A DNA stretch of 64,000 nucleotides from an uncultured Rikenellaceae bacterium (GTDB taxonomy: Bacteria; Bacteroidota; Bacteroidia; Bacteroidales; Rikenellaceae), in NCBI GenBank assembly GCA_946486375.1, contig CAMLTW010000004.1, forward strand, positions 62,001-126,000, given 5' to 3'. This document shows positions 60,113-64,000 of this stretch, piece after piece. The position numbers and the translations under genes are program-made. The notes under the pieces were generated by a model that saw only the letters and a list, made by a program, of their open reading frames with translations, was not told where the DNA came from and did not search any database. Numbering within the stretch: position 1 is the stretch's first letter; every line of letters begins with the position of its first letter.

Positions 60113-60745
60113 ATGAAAAAACTGTTCTACCTGCTTGTTGCCGCTCTGGCCGTCACAGCCTGCCAGAAAGATCCGGATACCGACGATCTGGACAACGACT
60201 ATCTCGTAATCACCAATTACGACAAAGCGGCCGCCTTCAATTCCTTCACTACTTTCTACCTTCCGGACAGCATCCTGCTTATCGACGACAAGCCGGAACC
60301 GGAATACTGGAAAGACGGCAACGCTCAGCTGATCATCGACGCCTTCGTGCGGAACATGACTGCCCGGAACTACACCCGGAGCGAAAACCGGGAAACGGCC
60401 GATCTGGGTATCCAGCTCAGCTACGTGCAGAACACCTATTATTTCCTGGGATACAACGATTCCCCGTACTGGTGGTGGGGTTATCCCGGTTATTGGGGCC
60501 CCGGTTATTGGGGAGACTGGGGTTACTGGTACTACCCGTATCCGGTTTACTACAGTTACAGCACGGGGTCGCTGCTGGCCGACCTGATCAACCTGGAAGC
60601 CCCGCAGGGCGCAGACCAGAAACTGCCGGTCATCTGGAACGCCTTCATGAGCGGGCTGCTCAGCGGTTCCGCCCAGATCGACGTCGCCCTTACCGTTCGG
60701 GCGGTGGATCAGGCTTTCGTACAGTCGCCCTATCTGACCAAATAA
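60113..60745 (+). CDS. DUF4136-type lipoprotein with aromatic-rich insert
   Basis: A 210-residue lipoprotein (MKKLFYLLVAALAVTACQKD, lipobox VTAC with Cys17). The DUF4136 pattern is seen in the early strand DYLVITNYDKAAAFNSFTTFYLP, the helix GNAQLIIDAFVRNMTARNYTR, the strand ADLGIQLSYVQNTYYF and the C-terminal helix VIWNAFMSGLLSG. An insert at about 119-147 is almost all Trp, Tyr, Gly and Pro, with repeating GYWG units. It lies 33 bases upstream of a small outer-membrane barrel gene, with which it likely forms an operon in the outer membrane. Confidence 0.85.
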   Translation: MKKLFYLLVAALAVTACQKDPDTDDLDNDYLVITNYDKAAAFNSFTTFYLPDSILLIDDKPEPEYWKDGNAQLIIDAFVRNMTARNYTRSENRETADLGIQLSYVQNTYYFLGYNDSPYWWWGYPGYWGPGYWGDWGYWYYPYPVYYSYSTGSLLADLINLEAPQGADQKLPVIWNAFMSGLLSGSAQIDVALTVRAVDQAFVQSPYLTK

Positions 60746-60778
60746 TCGTTTAACGCCATACATCCAAAGAAATCCGAT

Positions 60779-61411
60779 ATGAAAACCATAAAATACATTT
60801 CCGTCAGAGCGGCCCTGGTGGCCGTCGCCTGCCTGCTGGGCATCGCTTCCGGCAAGGCGCAGCTCATCCCGAACGGCTATCTCAACGTCGACTGGCAGTA
60901 CAACGTTCCCTGGAACGACGACTTCGCCGAAAAATCGAGCGGTTGGGGCATGAATTTCGAAGGAGGCTACTACGTGCTGCCGGAATTGGCGGTGGGCGCG
61001 TTCATTTCCTACCACACCAACAACAAATACGTGCCGCGCCAGACCCTTCCGAACGGCAACCAATCCACGATGACCACCGACCAGCAGCATTCGATCTTCC
61101 AGCTGCCGTTCGGAGTGGTGGGACGCTACCGCTTCCTGCAGAACTCCATGTTCGAGCCTTACGCCGCCCTCAAACTGGGACCGAACTATGCCAAAATGTC
61201 TTCGTACTACTATGTACTCGAAACATACGAAAAGACCTGGGGATTCTATTTCTCGCCCGAAATCGGCGTCACTTTCTTCCCCGTGGAAGGCTACCGGCTG
61301 GGGATTCACCTGTCGCTCTATTACAGCTACGCCACCAACAAAGGGCACGTGCTCCATTATTCGGTCGACGGACTGGGGAACTTCGGGTTCCGGGTGGGGC
61401 TTTCCTTCTGA
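60779..61411 (+). CDS. Small outer-membrane beta-barrel protein
   Basis: A 210-residue exported protein with signal peptide (MKTIKYISVRAALVAVACLL, cleavage near SGKA-QL). Alternating amphipathic strands follow, about eight of them (GWGMNFEGGYYVLPELAVGAFISYHT, FGVVGRYRFL, FEPYAALKLGPNY, WGFYFSPEIGVTFFP). The last strand ends LGNFGFRVGLSF with the terminal aromatic residue needed for BAM-dependent insertion. It resembles OmpX/OmpA-like eight-strand barrels. It is probably co-transcribed with the DUF4136 lipoprotein and followed by a terminator after ~115 bases. Confidence 0.85.
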   Translation: MKTIKYISVRAALVAVACLLGIASGKAQLIPNGYLNVDWQYNVPWNDDFAEKSSGWGMNFEGGYYVLPELAVGAFISYHTNNKYVPRQTLPNGNQSTMTTDQQHSIFQLPFGVVGRYRFLQNSMFEPYAALKLGPNYAKMSSYYYVLETYEKTWGFYFSPEIGVTFFPVEGYRLGIHLSLYYSYATNKGHVLHYSVDGLGNFGFRVGLSF

Positions 61412-61526
61412 GACGTTCCCCTGCCGAATAGGTTTCATGCTCCGGCATCCGCCCCCTCCGGAAAGGGCGGATGCGACCCCGCGGCGGACACCCGGCAGAA
61501 GCATCCGTTCTTCGGGTTCAGGCACG

Positions 61527-61555
61527 ATCCCCTGAAGCTCTTCAGGGGATTTTTA
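61527..61555 (+). terminator. Terminator after the outer-membrane barrel gene
   Basis: A 10-bp perfect stem (ATCCCCTGAA with TTCAGGGGAT) around GCTC, followed by TTTT. Confidence 0.9.
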
Positions 61556-61591
61556 CTTTGCTTTGCAAAGGGAACCCTGGAAAAATAAATT

Positions 61592-61599
61592 TATCTTTG
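61592..61599 (+). promoter_or_regulatory. Promoter -7 element for the TamB/AsmA-like gene
   Basis: TATCTTTG matches TAnnTTTG and lies 138 bases before the ATG at 61,737. Confidence 0.5.
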
Positions 61600-61736
61600 T
61601 TCGGAATCGACTCCGGTTCGGGCAGACCGGCGTCCCGACAGCATGAACACGCCCGCTTCATCCCTGTTTTCCGTTCGGGACGGGACGGAAAACGGGGCAG
61701 CGGATTCTTCCCGTCCACCGAAAACGCTACGCCGGT

Positions 61737-64000
61737 ATGGCCAGAAAAATCCTGAAATACGTCCTTCGGGGATTCCTTGTTCTGCTGGCGCTGATCCTGC
61801 TGGTACCCGTGCTGGTCTATCTGCCTCCCGTCCAGCGTTTCGTCAAGGATCAGGGAGCCGCCTACGTTTCCAAACACATGGGGCTGCACCTCGACATCGA
61901 ACGCCTGCGCCTCTCCTTTCCCCTGAAACTGACGGTAGACCGCTCCCTGCTCACCACCGGCGGAGGCGACACGATCCTGTATTTCGACCGGTTGAAAGCC
62001 AATGTAGCTTTGTGGCCCCTGTTGCGCAAGGAAGTGATCGTGCGGGAATTTTCTTTCGACGGCGTGGTAGCCGATTATGCGGATACGGCGGGAGGGTTTT
62101 CCCTGAAAGCCCGGCTGGGCGAACTGCGGCTGAAAGCCGATACGGTCAATCTGAAAACACACCGGGCCGAGATTCCGTCGCTGGAACTGACCGACGGCGT
62201 GGCCCGTCTTTCGGTCGGCCCTTCCCGGCCCGATACCGCCGCTCAAAAACCGGTTTTGTGGAGATTTTCAGTCGGAACCGTAACGCTGAACCGGATCGAC
62301 TTCGGCCTGACCCTGGCACCCGACACCGCAAAGCTCTCCGTTACGCTGGAGCAGGGTAAGCTGAACGGGTGCGTCGTCGATCTGGAAGATCAGGATGTAT
62401 CGCTCGAAAGGCTCGTCCTGCAGGGCGGCGACTACCGGTTCCTCACCGACACGACCACCGCCGTACCGAAAAACGAAACGGCGATCCGCGACACCCTCCG
62501 GCAGGATACCCTTTCCGACAAAAAGCCGTGGACGGTGACCGTAGCCCGAATCGAACTGACCGACAACAGCGGAGAGTACGGCCCGCTTCCGGTTCGAAGC
62601 GATACTCTCCGAGTCCGTCCTTCCCAAACGTCTGCCTCCGGAACGAGCGGGCCGCCGGCACTTCCGGCTTTCGACCCCCACCACATCACCGTCACGAATC
62701 TGAACCTGAGGGCGGATTCCCTTTACAACCGGGGAAACGATCTGAGCCTCGACCTCGAGCACCTGTCCCTGACCGAAACATCGGGGCCGGCGATCCGGAA
62801 ATTGGCGGGAAGGTTCCGAATGGACAGCACGGGATACCTCTTAACCGGCCTGAACCTTCTCACCGAATCATCCTCCGTCACGGGAGACTTCCGGGCGGGT
62901 TCCGGTATCGTCCGGATGGAACCGGCCACGCCGCTGAACATCCGGATGAACGCTTCCATAAACGGGGGCGAACTGCTGTTTTTCTACGCTCCCCCGAATC
63001 CGGAAATCCGGGAAATCCTGCAAAAGGAAACGCTTACGGCACAGGCCGCTCTTTCGGGCCGACTGGACGCGCTGAACATCGGGACGCTGAATCTGGGGTT
63101 GCCGGAGTATGTTTCGTTCCGGGCGAACGGAAACCTTCGCTCGCCGCTCGAACCGCATGAACTGAGCGGATTCCTGAAGCTGGAAGGAAACTTCAACCGA
63201 CTGGGCGATTTCCTGTCTCTGTTGCCCGACACCGCCCTGCGGCACCGGATCGCCATCCCGGCCCACCTGCACTTGCAGGGAACCGTCCGGGCCGACCGCG
63301 GCGACTACGCTCCCGTCCTTTCGCTGACCGTCCGGGATCAAGCACCGAGCGGCTTCCATTCCCCCCTGCTTCCGCCTTCGGGACAAGCCTCCGCAGCCCC
63401 TTCCGCACAACCGGGGGAAGCAGCGGATTCCGCTTCGGAACGCCTCTCTTTTTTCCCGACGACAAGCCTCGACTCCGTCACCGGCGCTCCGGCTTTAGGG
63501 TCGGACGAAACGGATTCCGCCGTGCGGCCGACCGGTCCGGCAGACGCTTTCGTATCCCGATGGAGAAAACGCCCGGATTCGTTTCCGGTCGCCGCTCAAC
63601 GACAGGCTCATATTCTTTCTTCGGCAGCACCCGTTTCCGTATCTTCGGATTCGCTGGCCGGAAATTCCGCGCTTGCCGCCCTTTCGGAGGCGGTTTTCGG
63701 ACTGGACTCCCTGTCCGGTCTTCCCGCTCCCTCCGAAGGAACGCTGGAAATCCGGGGCCACGTGAATCCGCACCTTAAACGATACGATATCGAACTGCAA
63801 ACCCTGGACTTTCCGCTGGGTGCTTTCCTTCCCCGCGACTCGTTGGGCCTGCTGACGCTGGAACTGACCGCACGCGGCGCCGGATTCGATCCTCTGGCCC
63901 ACGATACGGAAACGGAAGCACGACTGCACGCGGAAAAGCTGGAATACCGGGGATACGATTACGCCGGTTTGGGTCTGGAAGCCCGGCTGGAAAACGACAC
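61737..64000 (+). CDS. TamB/AsmA-like translocation and assembly module protein, N-terminal part
   Basis: The frame is open from the ATG at 61,737 to the window edge (754 codons, no stop). It starts MARKILKYVLRGFLVLLALI with one membrane helix at about 9-30. The AsmA-type opening follows (VYLPPVQRFVKDQGAAYVSKHMGLHLDIERLRL), then long repetitive beta strands in the style of lipid-transfer beta-taco proteins (LKANVALWPLLRKEVIVREF, GELRLKADTVNL). A Ser/Ala/Pro-rich stretch at about 535-650 looks disordered. TamB-family proteins span the periplasm and help lipid transport or outer-membrane protein assembly; Bacteroidota versions usually exceed 1,400 residues, so roughly half is visible. The C-terminal DUF490 domain would lie beyond the window. 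Confidence 0.85.
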   Translation, partial: MARKILKYVLRGFLVLLALILLVPVLVYLPPVQRFVKDQGAAYVSKHMGLHLDIERLRLSFPLKLTVDRSLLTTGGGDTILYFDRLKANVALWPLLRKEVIVREFSFDGVVADYADTAGGFSLKARLGELRLKADTVNLKTHRAEIPSLELTDGVARLSVGPSRPDTAAQKPVLWRFSVGTVTLNRIDFGLTLAPDTAKLSVTLEQGKLNGCVVDLEDQDVSLERLVLQGGDYRFLTDTTTAVPKNETAIRDTLRQDTLSDKKPWTVTVARIELTDNSGEYGPLPVRSDTLRVRPSQTSASGTSGPPALPAFDPHHITVTNLNLRADSLYNRGNDLSLDLEHLSLTETSGPAIRKLAGRFRMDSTGYLLTGLNLLTESSSVTGDFRAGSGIVRMEPATPLNIRMNASINGGELLFFYAPPNPEIREILQKETLTAQAALSGRLDALNIGTLNLGLPEYVSFRANGNLRSPLEPHELSGFLKLEGNFNRLGDFLSLLPDTALRHRIAIPAHLHLQGTVRADRGDYAPVLSLTVRDQAPSGFHSPLLPPSGQASAAPSAQPGEAADSASERLSFFPTTSLDSVTGAPALGSDETDSAVRPTGPADAFVSRWRKRPDSFPVAAQRQAHILSSAAPVSVSSDSLAGNSALAALSEAVFGLDSLSGLPAPSEGTLEIRGHVNPHLKRYDIELQTLDFPLGAFLPRDSLGLLTLELTARGAGFDPLAHDTETEARLHAEKLEYRGYDYAGLGLEARLEND

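Noticed and set aside
1-64000. CRISPR array, rRNA operon or insertion sequence
   Set aside because: No regularly spaced repeats, no rRNA signature stretches and no transposase reading frame were seen anywhere in the window.

Overview
The window is a stretch of chromosome from a Bacteroidota bacterium, most likely a high-GC Bacteroidales such as an Alistipes-like member of the Rikenellaceae. The signs are the TAnnTTTG -7 promoter elements without obvious Shine-Dalgarno sequences, a tmRNA tag ending in YALAA, and characteristic families (prokaryotic HU/SPOR protein, TIGR03905-type TSCPD protein, short histone H1-like protein, glutaminase/GadC acid-resistance genes, GH127). The core DNA is clearly GC-rich, and a few AT-rich patches stand out as acquired. 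Genus is an inference; no rRNA gene is present.

Layout. (1) 1-1,500: AT-rich mobile DNA with the start of a tyrosine recombinase (minus strand, cut by the window edge) and an NTPase gene that lacks a normal start. (2) 1,515-18,720: one minus-strand run of 12 genes encoding a long non-contractile phage-type tail (terminator-like protein, tail tube, two tail-assembly-chaperone frames, tape measure, distal tail protein, S74 self-cleaving fibre, BACON/Ig-like adhesin, giant hub/adhesin) followed by a complete lysis cassette (holin, amidase, u-spanin-like lipoprotein). No capsid, portal, protease or terminase gene is present, and the place where they should be holds tRNA-Met and housekeeping genes. 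It is either a headless prophage remnant or, more interestingly, an F-type tailocin-like particle. (3) 19,136-33,800: tRNA-Met, tRNA-Leu, trigger factor, a BASS-family transporter, an AT-rich GNAT/methyltransferase pair, then a compact chain of YifB, ComEC, THUMP-like methyltransferase, NhaC antiporter, YihY/BrkB protein, DUF2520 protein and KdsC-like phosphatase, and two small envelope proteins. (4) 33,831-37,162: channel, GadC antiporter and glutaminase, an acid-resistance unit without a glutamate decarboxylase. (5) 37,432-45,472: two secreted glycosidases, then surface-glycan genes (Wzx-like flippase, MptE/DUF115-like protein, PseB, PseC). (6) 45,638-55,851: TSCPD protein, a structured RNA or leader candidate, tmRNA, Lgt, HU/SPOR protein, TyrS, arginine decarboxylase-like enzyme, histone H1-like protein and several small hypotheticals. 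(7) 55,945-64,000: a large PEP/pyruvate-binding protein with receiver-like N-terminal domains, DUF975 membrane protein, DUF4136 lipoprotein, small outer-membrane barrel, and the N-terminal part of a TamB/AsmA-like protein running off the window.

The most noteworthy item is the tail-plus-lysis cluster next to tRNA-Met. Second is a pseudoknot-capable hairpin (46,111-46,250) behind a well-formed promoter. All functional statements come from reading motifs and context; no database search was run.
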